Origin: Natronorubrum halophilum
GTDB taxonomy: Archaea; Halobacteriota; Halobacteria; Halobacteriales; Natrialbaceae
DNA: 64,000 bases
Direction of reading: 5' to 3'
Assembly: GCF_003670115.1 (NCBI RefSeq)
Contig: NZ_QQTY01000002.1
Coordinates: forward strand, 496,001-560,000
The position numbers were made by a program, and so were the translations under genes. The stretch's first letter is position 1. Every line of letters starts with the position of its first letter. Below, one piece after another: positions 1 to 7,923 of the stretch. The notes below the pieces were generated by a model that was not told the origin of the DNA, made no database searches, and saw only the letters and a list, made by a program, of their open reading frames with translations.

Positions 1-138
1 CCCTTGAAAACGGCCAAGCACCCATCCGGTAACCGAATGATGTACAGCGCTGTGACAGCAGCCTCGGGCACCGTCTCGAGGCGTCGCCATCGGCGGTGAC
101 CGACAGGATCAAATGGGCGCTTTCGCTACGAACGCTCC

Positions 139-822
139 ATGGGAACCCCGCTCGAGAGTCGCGAGGAGCAGGCCGAGGAAGTCATCGAGCGCCTCGAGGA
201 GGCGTATCCGGACTCGACGATTTCGCTGCGGTATTCGAATCGCCTCGAGTTGCTGATCGCGGTGATCCTCTCGGCGCAGTGTACGGACGAGCGCGTCAAC
301 AAAGAGACGAAACACCTGTTCGAGAAGTACGACGGGGCCGAAGACTACGCGAACGCGCCCCAGGAGGAACTCGCGGAGGACCTGAGTTCGATCACGTACT
401 ACAACAGCAAAGCGGAGTACATCCGCACCTCCTCCCAGACGATCCTTGAGGAACACGACGGCGAGGTGCCGGATACGATGGACGAGCTGACGGAGCTGTC
501 GGGCGTCGGTCGGAAGACGGCGAACGTCGTCCTCCAGCACGCCCACGACGTCGTCGAGGGGATCGTCGTCGACACGCACGTCCAGCGCCTCTCCCGTCGA
601 CTCGGGCTGACCGAGGAGGAGCGTCCGGAGCCGATCGAGCAGGACCTGATGGGGGTCGTCCCCGAGGGCTACTGGCAGCAGTTTACCCACCTCTGTATCG
701 ACCACGGACGAGCGACCTGTACGGCTCGGAACCCCGACTGCGCCGACTGCGTGCTGGCCGATATCTGCCCCTCCGCGAAGGGTGACAGCGAGATCGATCT
801 CGCCTCCGGCGAACCCTGGTAG
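139..822 (+). CDS. nth: Endonuclease III (DNA glycosylase/AP lyase)
   Basis: Base-excision repair enzyme that removes oxidised pyrimidines and cuts the abasic site; cytosolic. The 227-residue protein has the complete family signature: a helix-hairpin-helix LSGVGRKTANVVL with the lyase lysine at about K126, the catalytic aspartate in VVDTHVQRL at about D145, and a C-terminal 4Fe-4S loop with cysteines at 194, 201, 204 and 210 in the canonical C-x6-C-x2-C-x5-C spacing. Length is normal for the family. The ATG at 139 is the first that leaves only a short N-terminal extension. It stands alone, with a small acidic gene downstream on the same strand. Confidence 0.97.
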   Translation: MGTPLESREEQAEEVIERLEEAYPDSTISLRYSNRLELLIAVILSAQCTDERVNKETKHLFEKYDGAEDYANAPQEELAEDLSSITYYNSKAEYIRTSSQTILEEHDGEVPDTMDELTELSGVGRKTANVVLQHAHDVVEGIVVDTHVQRLSRRLGLTEEERPEPIEQDLMGVVPEGYWQQFTHLCIDHGRATCTARNPDCADCVLADICPSAKGDSEIDLASGEPW

Positions 823-930
823 TCGGCCGAGACCGCAGTCGAGATGCCCGGTTTCGACGAGAGCACGCCGCCGACACACGCAAGCCCAACGTCTTTTCAG
901 GAATCGACAGTATCCCCAATCGGGATCAGT

Positions 931-1182
931 ATGTCCGAACACACCGACGACACCGGCAAAGACGAGCACGGGCGGGACGTCGAACTGACGCACGAAGATA
1001 CCGACGCCGAACGAGCGCCCGAAGAGGAGGAACTCACCGACGAGGAGAAGGAAGCGCGGGAACGCCGGGACGAAGAACAGCGCCGGCAGGACATCGAGCA
1101 GAAGTCCGACGAGCGAGAGAACGACGCCCGCGAGCACACGAATCCGGATAACCACCGCGACGAGGAGCCGTTCAACAGCTAG
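931..1182 (+). CDS. Small highly charged hypothetical protein (83 aa)
   Basis: Unrecognised. The product from the ATG at 931 is 83 residues, almost entirely Glu, Asp, Arg, Lys, Gln and Thr, with no hydrophobic core, so it is probably disordered or a single charged helix (residues 33-60 are rich in E/K/R/Q heptad-like stretches). Similar short acidic proteins are common in haloarchaea. It lies 108 bases after nth on the same strand and ends before the convergent NAD-kinase-like gene. The reading frame and composition look like native haloarchaeal coding DNA, but function cannot be inferred. Confidence 0.7.
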   Translation: MSEHTDDTGKDEHGRDVELTHEDTDAERAPEEEELTDEEKEARERRDEEQRRQDIEQKSDERENDAREHTNPDNHRDEEPFNS

Positions 1183-1307
1183 CGGAGCCGTTCGACAGCC
1201 AGCGTTCGTCGAATCGACTGCGACGCGACGATCCGCCGCCATCCGCCGGTGCCGGTACGTTTTCTTCCGACGGACTCGAGGTCGGCCCGATCACCGAGAG
1301 CGACTGC

Positions 1308-2174
1308 TCAGTTCGACTCGAGGGCGTCGTCCGGAACCGAGAGCGTCGAGAGCGTCCCGTCGGCGGTGATGCTGACTCGCGAGCCGACGCCGATCGCGTC
1401 CACGGAACAGTCGTCGACGACGAGCGTGACGGCACCCTCGTCGCGTTCGACCGCGAGGGTGACGTTGTCATCCGGGAGCACCCACCGACGGGTCTGCGTG
1501 ACGAACGGGGCGATCGGGGCGACGGCGACCGCGTCCACGGCCGAAGCGAGGTGTGGAGCGTCGACGGCGCTGGCGTATCCGTGACTGCCGGCCGGCGTTG
1601 CGACGACGACGCCGTCGGCGCGGAACCTCGCGAGAGCGTCGCCGCAACTCTCCACGCTGTACTCGGAGATCCGCGCCGGTTCGTCGGTCACGAGCGTTAC
1701 GTCGAACAGCGCCCGTTCGCGGGTTTTGTCGGTATCATCGCTGGTGTCGTCGCCGGCGTCGTCACCCTCGACCACGACCCCCAGTAGCGACCGCTCGGAG
1801 ACGGTGGCGGTTCCCTCGAGGACGGCTCCGAGCGCCGCCGGAAGCTGCGCTCGCGCGACGGCGTCGATCCCGGAAATGTCGCCGACCGGCAGGACGGGAC
1901 CGTCGAATCCCACTCGAGCGACCGCCGACAGATCGCGCTCTCCCCCGGTCACCAGCAGCGATGGCGCTGCGGCGAGAACGTCCTCGAGGTTGCCACGGAG
2001 GGCCGTGGCGTCGTGGGCGTCCAGAACCGCGTCGAGGGAGTCTTCCGCCCGGATCGATCGGCTACCCGAGTCGTCGCTGACGTTCCCCACCAGTTCCGTT
2101 CCGATTCCCGTCGCTGTCTCCGAGTTGACGATCCCGACGACCGGCCGCTCGTCTTCGGACCACGCGGCGTCCAT
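1308..2174 (-). CDS. NAD kinase-like protein with degenerate active site
   Basis: NAD kinase superfamily by pattern: residues 187-200, DGVVVATPAGSHGY, match the conserved DGLIVATPTGSTAY segment, followed by a VDAPHLASAVDAVAVAPIAPF stretch equivalent to the family's SAGGP...TPICPH region. However, the phosphate-binding GGDGT motif is replaced by GGERD (residues 77-81) and the NAD-binding Asn-Glu pair appears as TDE (163-165). NAD phosphorylation is therefore doubtful; it may bind a nucleotide or act as a regulatory paralogue. Length is 288 residues, with an acidic insert near 137-150. It is convergent with the small acidic gene and followed upstream by the M28 peptidase gene on the same strand, 37 bases away, possibly cotranscribed. 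Confidence 0.8.
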   Translation of the reverse strand: MDAAWSEDERPVVGIVNSETATGIGTELVGNVSDDSGSRSIRAEDSLDAVLDAHDATALRGNLEDVLAAAPSLLVTGGERDLSAVARVGFDGPVLPVGDISGIDAVARAQLPAALGAVLEGTATVSERSLLGVVVEGDDAGDDTSDDTDKTRERALFDVTLVTDEPARISEYSVESCGDALARFRADGVVVATPAGSHGYASAVDAPHLASAVDAVAVAPIAPFVTQTRRWVLPDDNVTLAVERDEGAVTLVVDDCSVDAIGVGSRVSITADGTLSTLSVPDDALESN

Positions 2175-2211
2175 GTCGAGCCGTTGGCGCGGGTCGGAAA
2201 AAAGCGTGGGG

Positions 2212-3522
2212 TTATGCGTCGTCGGGCCAGTCGCCCGTGACGCGCATTCCCTCCGCCAGTCCCTGTTCCTCGAGGCCCGTGGCGATTCCTTCAGGATCCC
2301 GGTGCTCGACGGTCGCGTCCTCCCGGGTGAGGGTGACGACGAGGTCGGTCAGCAGGATCGCTTGCTCCCGGAGCGTCCGCGGCTCGAGTTTCTCGAGCGT
2401 GTCGGCGAAGGTGTGCCCCCAGCCGCGACCGACGTCGTCCGAGGTCGATTTGACGTGATAGCCCGGCACGCCCCGTCGGACGAACGGCCAGTGATCGCTG
2501 TGGGGCCCGAGTTTCGGGATCGTCTCGATCGGATGGTCGTAGCGCTCCGCGACGTCGTTCGCGGCGGCCTCGAGTTCGTCGAAGCCGTGGGTCGTCAGCG
2601 AGAGCGTTCGGTCGCTGACGACGCCGTCGTTGTTGACGATCGCGACGATCGTCTCGCGGTCGGTCGACTCGGCGTGGTGGGAGGAGCCGACCAGTCCGAC
2701 CTCCTCGGCACCGTAGGCGACGAACTCGACGCGCGTCTCGAGGGCCGCCTCGCGATCGGCGAGGGCGGTCGCGATTTCGACGAGCATCGCCGTCCCCGCG
2801 CCGTTGTCGGACGCGCCCTCGGCGATGTCGTGGGCGTCGACGTGGCTGGTCACGAGCACGCGCTCGTCGGTGTCGGGGCCGAGTTCGGCGTGGACGTTCT
2901 GGCTCCGGGCCGCGTGGATCGCCGCCTCGACGGCGAGTTCGATCTCGTCCCCGTCGAAGCGCCGCGCCAGCCGCGCACCGACCTCGCTCGAAACGCCGAC
3001 GGCCGGAATCTCGCCGATCGGCTGCTCGTCGGTGCCGACGCTCCCGGTCGGCGGCAGGCAGCCCTCGACGTGATTGCGGTAAACGAAACCGACGGCCCCG
3101 TTCTCGACGGCGCGGTAGTACTTCTCTCGACGGTGGATGTAGCGTCCGTGGTACGCCGGAATGTCGCTGCGGACCATGACGATGGCTCCCTCGAGGTCGC
3201 GCTCCTCGAACTCCGCGGGCAGGCCGTAGCCGAGGTCGACCAGCGGTGCCGCGACTCGCTCGGACGGGCTTCGGGGGAGCGCGATGCACTCCTGCGTCCT
3301 ATCGCCGGCCGCGATCGAACTCTCGCCGCGCGTCCACCCCTGAACGTCGAACGAATCGAGACGAGCGTTTCTCGCACCGGCAGACTCGAGCGCGTCACGC
3401 GTCAGTTCGGCGGCCTCGCGCTCGCCGTCGCTGCCCGCCATTCGATTTCCGATATCGACCAGTTCTTCGAGGTGGTCCCAACCGACGTCGCTCCGAAACA
3501 CATCGCCGATCCAGTTCGTCAT
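2212..3522 (-). CDS. M28 family zinc aminopeptidase
   Basis: Co-catalytic two-zinc peptidase of the M28 (aminopeptidase Y/S) family, predicted to release N-terminal amino acids. All five metal ligands can be placed: H227 and D239 in SHVDAHDIAEGASDNGAG, E274 in AYGAEEVGLVGS, D299 in IVNNDGV and H370 in GWGHTFADTLEKL; D229 and E273 are the catalytic aspartate and general base. Residues about 90-200 form the PA-like insert typical of these enzymes. No signal peptide is visible, so it is probably cytosolic. The ATG at 3522 gives a 436-residue protein; the frame stays open further upstream, but that stretch is antisense to the next gene. Confidence 0.93.
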   Translation of the reverse strand: MTNWIGDVFRSDVGWDHLEELVDIGNRMAGSDGEREAAELTRDALESAGARNARLDSFDVQGWTRGESSIAAGDRTQECIALPRSPSERVAAPLVDLGYGLPAEFEERDLEGAIVMVRSDIPAYHGRYIHRREKYYRAVENGAVGFVYRNHVEGCLPPTGSVGTDEQPIGEIPAVGVSSEVGARLARRFDGDEIELAVEAAIHAARSQNVHAELGPDTDERVLVTSHVDAHDIAEGASDNGAGTAMLVEIATALADREAALETRVEFVAYGAEEVGLVGSSHHAESTDRETIVAIVNNDGVVSDRTLSLTTHGFDELEAAANDVAERYDHPIETIPKLGPHSDHWPFVRRGVPGYHVKSTSDDVGRGWGHTFADTLEKLEPRTLREQAILLTDLVVTLTREDATVEHRDPEGIATGLEEQGLAEGMRVTGDWPDDA

Positions 3523-3669
3523 GTCAGCCGTGTTGGCGTCCGGTGGGGTAACTGTACCGCTCGAGATCTCACGGACGCGGTACGGCGGCGAGGTGGGAGT
3601 AGCCAATTCGTTCGTCGCTGACAGGACGAACAGGGAATCTTTTTTACGCCCCTCCCTCTCGAGACGTGT

Positions 3670-4734
3670 ATGCGGGAGACGCTTGCCGACTGGCGACCGG
3701 CCATTGACGAGACGATTGCCGATCTGGTCCCACGCGAAATCGACGCCGACTACCTCGAGTCGTTCTTCGGCGACCCGACCTACGAGTACGATCCCACCGG
3801 CATCCAGCGCGCCCTCTCGACGCCGCTGTGGGATCTGCTCGACCGAGGCGGAAAGCGGTGGCGGGCGATCCTGTTTCTCGTCTTCATCGAGGGATTCGAC
3901 GAAGACCCGGCGGAGTTCCTCCAATATGCCTGTATTCCTGAAATCCTCCACAACGGGACGATCATCGTCGACGACGTCGAGGACGAAGCGACGATTCGCC
4001 GCGGCGAGCCGGCGCTCCACCACGTTTACGGTCAGGACATCGCGCTCAACGCCGGCAACGCGATGTACTTCTTGCCGTTGAAAATACTGACGACGAACCC
4101 GGCCGACCTCCCGGCCGACCGCCGACTCGCCGCCTACGAGATGCTGATGCAGGAACTCAACCGAACCCACCTAGGCCAGGGGATGGACATCTGCTGGCAC
4201 AACGAACGCGGGGTCCGGATCACGCCCGAGCAGTACCTCGAGATGTGTGCGTGCAAAACCGGCTGTCTCGGCCGGATCGTCGCGCGCCTCGCGGCGATCG
4301 TCACCGACCAGTCAGCCGAGGTCGAACGGGCCGTCGCGACCTACGCGGAACTGACCTCGGTCGCGTTTCAGATCGGCGACGACATCCTGGACGTCGAGAA
4401 CTCGCTGGGTCGAGCCGGCGAGTTCGGCAAGGAGTTCGGCAACGACATCCGCGAGGGGAAAACGACGCTGTTGGTCATCCACGCGATTCAGGAGAGCGAG
4501 CCGGAACGCGCTCGCCGCCTTCGGGAGATCTTGAGCGCCGAGACGACCACCGACGAGGAGATCAGCGAGGCGCTGTCGATCATCGAGGACGCCGGCAGCC
4601 TGGCGTACGCGCGCGATCACGCCCTCGAACTCGCCGCACAGGCCCGCGAATCGATCGATCGACTCGAGTTCGACGACGAGACGACGCGGAAACTCCGGGA
4701 GTTTACCGAGTTCGTCATCGACCGCAAGGAGTGA
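3670..4734 (+). CDS. Polyprenyl diphosphate synthase (idsA type)
   Basis: trans-Isoprenyl diphosphate synthase that condenses isopentenyl diphosphate with allylic diphosphates to build isoprenoid chains for archaeal lipids or quinones. The first aspartate-rich motif is DDVED at 101-105, followed by EATIRRGEP; the second is FQIGDDILD (237-241); a basic GGKRWR motif (60-65) binds the substrate diphosphate. The residues just before the first motif are NGTIIV, so position -5 is glycine rather than an aromatic residue, which by the general chain-length rule favours products longer than C15. Length is 354 aa. It is divergent from the M28 peptidase gene and has no obvious operon partner. Confidence 0.93.
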   Translation: MRETLADWRPAIDETIADLVPREIDADYLESFFGDPTYEYDPTGIQRALSTPLWDLLDRGGKRWRAILFLVFIEGFDEDPAEFLQYACIPEILHNGTIIVDDVEDEATIRRGEPALHHVYGQDIALNAGNAMYFLPLKILTTNPADLPADRRLAAYEMLMQELNRTHLGQGMDICWHNERGVRITPEQYLEMCACKTGCLGRIVARLAAIVTDQSAEVERAVATYAELTSVAFQIGDDILDVENSLGRAGEFGKEFGNDIREGKTTLLVIHAIQESEPERARRLREILSAETTTDEEISEALSIIEDAGSLAYARDHALELAAQARESIDRLEFDDETTRKLREFTEFVIDRKE

Positions 4735-4875
4735 GGACCGTCTGCTGACCGCCACTCGTCGCCGGTTCCCGACTCAAAGCTGATACGGCGGGGACAGCCA
4801 TCGCACGGCACATTCACGAGAGTCGACAGGATTCCCTAGCTTCTACTAGCCGGCTGTGGTAGGTACGCCTCAGAG

Positions 4876-5262
4876 ATGGCCGATCACTCGAGCGCGAACG
4901 ATCGAGAGCGACCGACCGCCAGCCCGTGGCCCGTCCTGATCGCTCTCGGGCTCGTGTTCTCGGAAGTCGGCATCGTCGTCGGCCTCTTTCCGGTCGCCGT
5001 CGCCGGCCTCGTGCTGTTCGCCGCGAGCGTCGCCGGCATCCTCGCCGAGTCGAGCCACGTCGCGAGTCCGTGGCCGCTTACGGTAGGCGCTGGTCTCGTG
5101 TTCGTCGCCGCCGGATCGGCGCTGTACGCCCTCGGCACCGGAGCGCTGGTCGTCCCCGCAATCGACGGGCTCACGGGACTCGCGAGCCGCGGCCTCGCGG
5201 TCGCCGTCGCCGGCGTCGTCACCGTCGTCGGCGCGGGTATCGTCCGGTACCGGAAGCGCTAG
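4876..5262 (+). CDS. Small membrane protein (DUF7541-like, cox-cluster type)
   Basis: A 128-residue protein with four hydrophobic helices, at roughly residues 17-36, 38-56, 65-88 and 105-122, ending in a basic RYRKR tail; no catalytic residues are visible. It resembles small haloarchaeal membrane proteins annotated near cytochrome c oxidase genes (I recall the label DUF7541, cox cluster protein; assignment from memory). The next gene on the same strand is another protein of this kind, 73 bases on, so the two are probably one transcript. No oxidase subunit is present in the window, so any role in oxidase assembly is inference. Confidence 0.8.
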   Translation: MADHSSANDRERPTASPWPVLIALGLVFSEVGIVVGLFPVAVAGLVLFAASVAGILAESSHVASPWPLTVGAGLVFVAAGSALYALGTGALVVPAIDGLTGLASRGLAVAVAGVVTVVGAGIVRYRKR

Positions 5263-5335
5263 CGACCGCGCTCGAGCGACGCTGACGCGGCGGATCGAAT
5301 CGCCGAATCGAACCCACACCGAACCCACACCACAC

Positions 5336-5605
5336 ATGAGCCGAAGCGCATTCGACGCCGAAATCACGCTGGATCTCACGGTCAACCTCATCCCCCTCGC
5401 GATCATCGTCTTCTTCACCGCGCTCTTTGCGGTGTTCAACCCGTGGGGCTTCTCGCCGTTGCAGTCGACGATCCAGTTCGCGATCTTGCTTTCGATGAGT
5501 TTCCTCCTCGGACTCGCCACCTATCTCGCGGCCCGCGCGATCGAAGGTGACGACCGGACACAACACGACTCGGCGGAGACGGAATCGGAATCGGAGTCGC
5601 CGTGA
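5336..5605 (+). CDS. Small membrane protein (DUF6684-like, cox-cluster type)
   Basis: An 89-residue protein with two transmembrane helices (about residues 16-36 and 46-68) and a disordered acidic tail. The motif FNPWGFSPLQ between the helices and the general layout match a haloarchaeal family I know as DUF6684, often described as a cox-cluster protein (recollection). It follows the preceding four-helix protein on the same strand. Its end is separated by only 10 bases from the stop codon of a convergent small membrane protein gene, which supports the reading of all three as real genes. Confidence 0.8.
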   Translation: MSRSAFDAEITLDLTVNLIPLAIIVFFTALFAVFNPWGFSPLQSTIQFAILLSMSFLLGLATYLAARAIEGDDRTQHDSAETESESESP

Positions 5606-5615
5606 CCGCCGGCCG

Positions 5616-5771
5616 TCAGTTGATGATGAGCACGAACCCGGCCAGTGCCATCAGGAGTGCGATCCCGACGAGGAGCAACAGGAATAGTTCCTTCTCGGAC
5701 AGCCCTCGACGGCCGCTCGAGTCGCTGGAATCGCCGGCGTCGGAACCGGTCGTACGTGAATCGGAGTGCAC
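5616..5771 (-). CDS. 51-aa single-span membrane protein
   Basis: A small frame that starts with GTG at 5771 and ends at TGA 5616. The product has a Ser/Asp/Gly-rich N-terminal half (residues 1-21), a KEL boundary, then one strongly hydrophobic helix (about 28-51) running to the C terminus, so it is a tail-anchored-looking protein. An in-frame TAG at 5790-5792 leaves GTG as the only sensible start. Location between two sets of cox-cluster-like small membrane proteins suggests a shared role. Confidence is moderate because the gene is short and has no ATG. Confidence 0.55.
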   Translation of the reverse strand: MHSDSRTTGSDAGDSSDSSGRRGLSEKELFLLLLVGIALLMALAGFVLIIN

Positions 5772-6086
5772 GGGTGCTCTGGTTCGGGGCTACATCGCGG
5801 GGACTCAAAAAACGGTGTGGCGACGAGCGCGAGTAGCGAGCGCAACGACTGCATTGTACAGCCGTTCGACCGATGATAACGGTCCCCGGTGAGTACGGGT
5901 TACGGATGGTCGGCACGCAAAAGACGGGGGTGGGGGTGCAACGACGGGGTGACAGCGTCCGGCGCTGACGACCTCGCCGTACGTCATCGTAACACCCGCC
6001 GTGAATACCGGTGACGCCAAACAAATTTGGTAGTCGTATGCTATCGCCCGGTCGGACCGGAGACGGCCACTCGAGTCGGCTTCCCG
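5772..6086. other. Intergenic stretch with AT-rich inverted repeat
   Basis: No convincing gene between the 51-aa membrane protein and the next plus-strand gene. Toward the right end there is CCAAACAAATTTGG (6017-6030), an inverted repeat with five-base arms that contains the eight-base palindrome CAAATTTG. It is the most AT-rich spot in the gap and is the best candidate for the promoter of the following gene, which would then have a leader of several tens of bases. Confidence 0.4.
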
Positions 6087-6410
6087 ATGACGCGTCGATT
6101 CGAAAACGCAACCGCCTCGTGTCCGCGCCGAGAACGGTCGGGCGTGACTGACGAGATCGAACTCGGCGGTCGGCGCGTTGTCGCCGGCCTCGTCTGTGCG
6201 CTGGTCGCCGTGACCGCTGCCTTCGGTGCCGTGCTCGGATACGCGCTTCCCGCGCGGACCGACCTCGAGGAGATCGTCGTTCTCGAGATGGCGGTTCCCG
6301 TGACGCCGGTCACGTTCGCCCTCTACGGCGGCGTCTCGGTCGGCTTCTTTCTGGTGACGTTCCTGCTCGTCGTCCACGCGATCTCCCGGTTCGACGACGA
6401 CGCGGTGTAG
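6087..6410 (+). CDS. Two-helix membrane protein (DUF7520-like)
   Basis: A small protein with two predicted transmembrane helices, RRVVAGLVCALVAVTAAFGAVLGYAL and PVTPVTFALYGGVSVGFFLVTFLLVVHAI, joined by an acidic loop. It resembles a haloarchaeal family I recall as DUF7520, also reported near cox genes. The start is uncertain: ATG 6087 gives 107 residues with an unconserved-looking basic N terminus, while GTG 6144 would begin directly at TDEIELGG and leave 88 residues. The latter may be the true start. It completes a group of four small membrane proteins between 4.9 and 6.4 kb. Confidence 0.7.
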   Translation: MTRRFENATASCPRRERSGVTDEIELGGRRVVAGLVCALVAVTAAFGAVLGYALPARTDLEEIVVLEMAVPVTPVTFALYGGVSVGFFLVTFLLVVHAISRFDDDAV

Positions 6411-6475
6411 CCGCGGTGTCGGACGGCCGCCGGTCGGTCGCGGGAGTTATCCTCCCCGGACCGTAATCGTCCGTT

Positions 6476-7336
6476 ATGCCGTCGACGGACGTAATCATCG
6501 TGGGGGTTGCGGCGCTGTTCGGACTCGTCGTCCTCGGGACCGGCTTGTCCATCACTTCCATCGGCGTCGAGCGGGTTCGGACGGCTCGCACGCTCCGCGA
6601 GGCCGGACCGACGGCGCTGGGTGATGTCCCCGAGGCGCGCGGCCTCGTCAAGTTCGAGGGGGTCGCGCGGGAACTCGACGGGGAGACGCTCGAGGCACCG
6701 GTGTCCGACGCGACGTGTCTGGCGTACACGGTCCGCGCCCGGACTCGAGACGACGCGGGCCGCGCAGCCGAGACCCGTTCCGACGAGCCGACCGACGCTG
6801 TCGGGAGCGACGAGGGCGATGATGCGTGGCGCTTCGATGGTGGGGTCTCCGCCAGCGTCCCTTTCGCGGTCGAAGACGGGATCGACCGCGTCACGGTCGA
6901 CCCGGCGAACGCGGTGTTATCGCTCGACGGGTGGTGGACGACCCAGACCGCGTGGACGGACGACTCCGACCTCGCTGCCGACGCGCTGGATCGGCTGGAA
7001 GCGGCCGGCCGCTCCGAACCCGACGACGATATTACCGACTCGAGCGCGTCCGGGTACCGTCAGTACCGCGAACAGCGCCTCGAGTCGGGGGATGATGTCC
7101 ACGTCTTTGGCGCATCCGTCGCCCGAGCGGGCGCTCGCGGCGGCGGTTCCGACGATCCCGTTACCGTCGTCGGCGACGACTGGTTCGAAATTTCGATCAG
7201 TGACGAGCCGTCCGTGATTCCCGAACGGTACAGATCCGGATCGCTCTACGTCATCTTCGGCGGCCTGATCGCGGTTCCGGGGATCGGGTTTACGCTTGCG
7301 GGTGTCGTCGGACTGATCTCGACACTGCTGTTGTAA
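6476..7336 (+). CDS. GIDE-like membrane protein
   Basis: A 286-residue protein with an N-terminal transmembrane helix (about residues 5-28), a central soluble domain, and a C-terminal pair of short hydrophobic helices (about 250-286). The architecture and motifs such as ARGLVKFEGVAREL, LEAPVSDATCLAYTVRAR and the late FEISISDEP-PERYRSG segment match the archaeal/bacterial GIDE (MUL1/MAPL-related) family. That family name comes from a eukaryotic mitochondrial E3 ligase, but no RING domain is present here, so ligase activity is not implied. It sits 65 bases after the two-helix membrane protein on the same strand. Function in archaea is unknown. Confidence 0.75.
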   Translation: MPSTDVIIVGVAALFGLVVLGTGLSITSIGVERVRTARTLREAGPTALGDVPEARGLVKFEGVARELDGETLEAPVSDATCLAYTVRARTRDDAGRAAETRSDEPTDAVGSDEGDDAWRFDGGVSASVPFAVEDGIDRVTVDPANAVLSLDGWWTTQTAWTDDSDLAADALDRLEAAGRSEPDDDITDSSASGYRQYREQRLESGDDVHVFGASVARAGARGGGSDDPVTVVGDDWFEISISDEPSVIPERYRSGSLYVIFGGLIAVPGIGFTLAGVVGLISTLLL

Positions 7337-7371
7337 CGGTCCCCGCACGACTGACAGCAGAAGGAGCCAGT

Positions 7372-7728
7372 CTACTCCGTGAGCTGATCCTGGAGCCTGT
7401 TTTTCGCTTCGGTTCGGCGCTTGCGCGAGAACCGCGGCTTCACGTCCGAAAAGTCGATTTCTATCTCGTCGAGCGTTCGACGATAAATGTTCGTTCGCCG
7501 TCCTTCCTCGGAGAGTTGCCGTCCCTCACAGGTCAACAGGCCAGCATTGACGAGTTCTTCGATTCGACGGTAGCAGGTGGCGATCGGAATCTCGATATCC
7601 TCGCTCAACGCTTGCGCCGACTTCGGCGTTCCCGCTGCACAAAGAATCTCCGCGCTGTATTTGCTCCCGAGCGCTGAGAGGACCGCAGTCGAGTTTGACT
7701 CGGTTTCTTCCGTCCGACTCTGAGACAT
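7372..7728 (-). CDS. Winged helix-turn-helix transcription regulator
   Basis: A 118-residue DNA-binding protein. Residues 14-75 form an ArsR-like winged helix: ALGSKYSAEILCAAGTPKSAQALSEDI, the recognition helix in IPIATCYRRIEELVNAGLLTCEGR, then a wing ending in RRTNIYRRTL. The C-terminal 35 residues are basic and may add DNA or protein contacts. No metal-binding cysteine pair typical of ArsR sensors is present, so the signal is unknown. An inverted repeat overlaps its own promoter region (7749-7761), suggesting autoregulation. The gene is divergent from the CinA-domain gene. Confidence 0.88.
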   Translation of the reverse strand: MSQSRTEETESNSTAVLSALGSKYSAEILCAAGTPKSAQALSEDIEIPIATCYRRIEELVNAGLLTCEGRQLSEEGRRTNIYRRTLDEIEIDFSDVKPRFSRKRRTEAKNRLQDQLTE

Positions 7729-7748
7729 CGTTTACTCTGTAACAATCT

Positions 7749-7761
7749 ATTCAGATTGAAT
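7749..7761. promoter_or_regulatory. Inverted repeat at regulator promoter
   Basis: ATTCA-GAT-TGAAT, a perfect inverted repeat with five-base arms, lies 21-33 bases before the ATG of the minus-strand winged-helix gene. That is where a haloarchaeal TATA box for a leaderless mRNA should be, so a dimeric regulator bound here would block transcription. Inference from position and symmetry. Confidence 0.45.
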
Positions 7762-7806
7762 CTTATGGTTGTGTGTAAGTCTTTATTCCGTGATTGTAAC
7801 TAAAAT

Positions 7807-7821
7807 TGACAATTTTTGTCA
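7807..7821. promoter_or_regulatory. AT-rich inverted repeat in divergent promoter region
   Basis: TGACAA-TTT-TTGTCA, six-base perfect arms with a three-base spacer, sits in the same AT-rich stretch (7733-7830), between the winged-helix gene and the CinA-domain gene. It could be a second operator for the regulator or part of the plus-strand promoter. Confidence 0.4.
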
Positions 7822-7923
7822 GTGATACACAACGATCGGTCCGAACGGAGAACCGGCGGGCGACACCGAACCGGGCCGACGGCCCTCGATACTCGTTTGC
7901 CGCTCCGGTCCGAACGGTACGCC

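Noticed and set aside
1726-3621. Long open frame antisense to the NAD-kinase-like and M28 peptidase genes
   Set aside because: Composition is arginine-, serine- and valine-rich without recognisable motifs, and the opposite strand encodes a protein with all M28 catalytic residues. GC-rich third positions keep antisense frames open in haloarchaea.
3523-4170. N-terminal extension of the M28 peptidase frame beyond ATG 3522
   Set aside because: It would run antisense over the start of the polyprenyl synthase gene and has no peptidase sequence.
4845-4875. Palindromic AGCCGGCT and CTAG-containing repeats before the first small membrane gene
   Set aside because: Short, GC-rich palindromes of this length are frequent by chance at this base composition; no link to a promoter.
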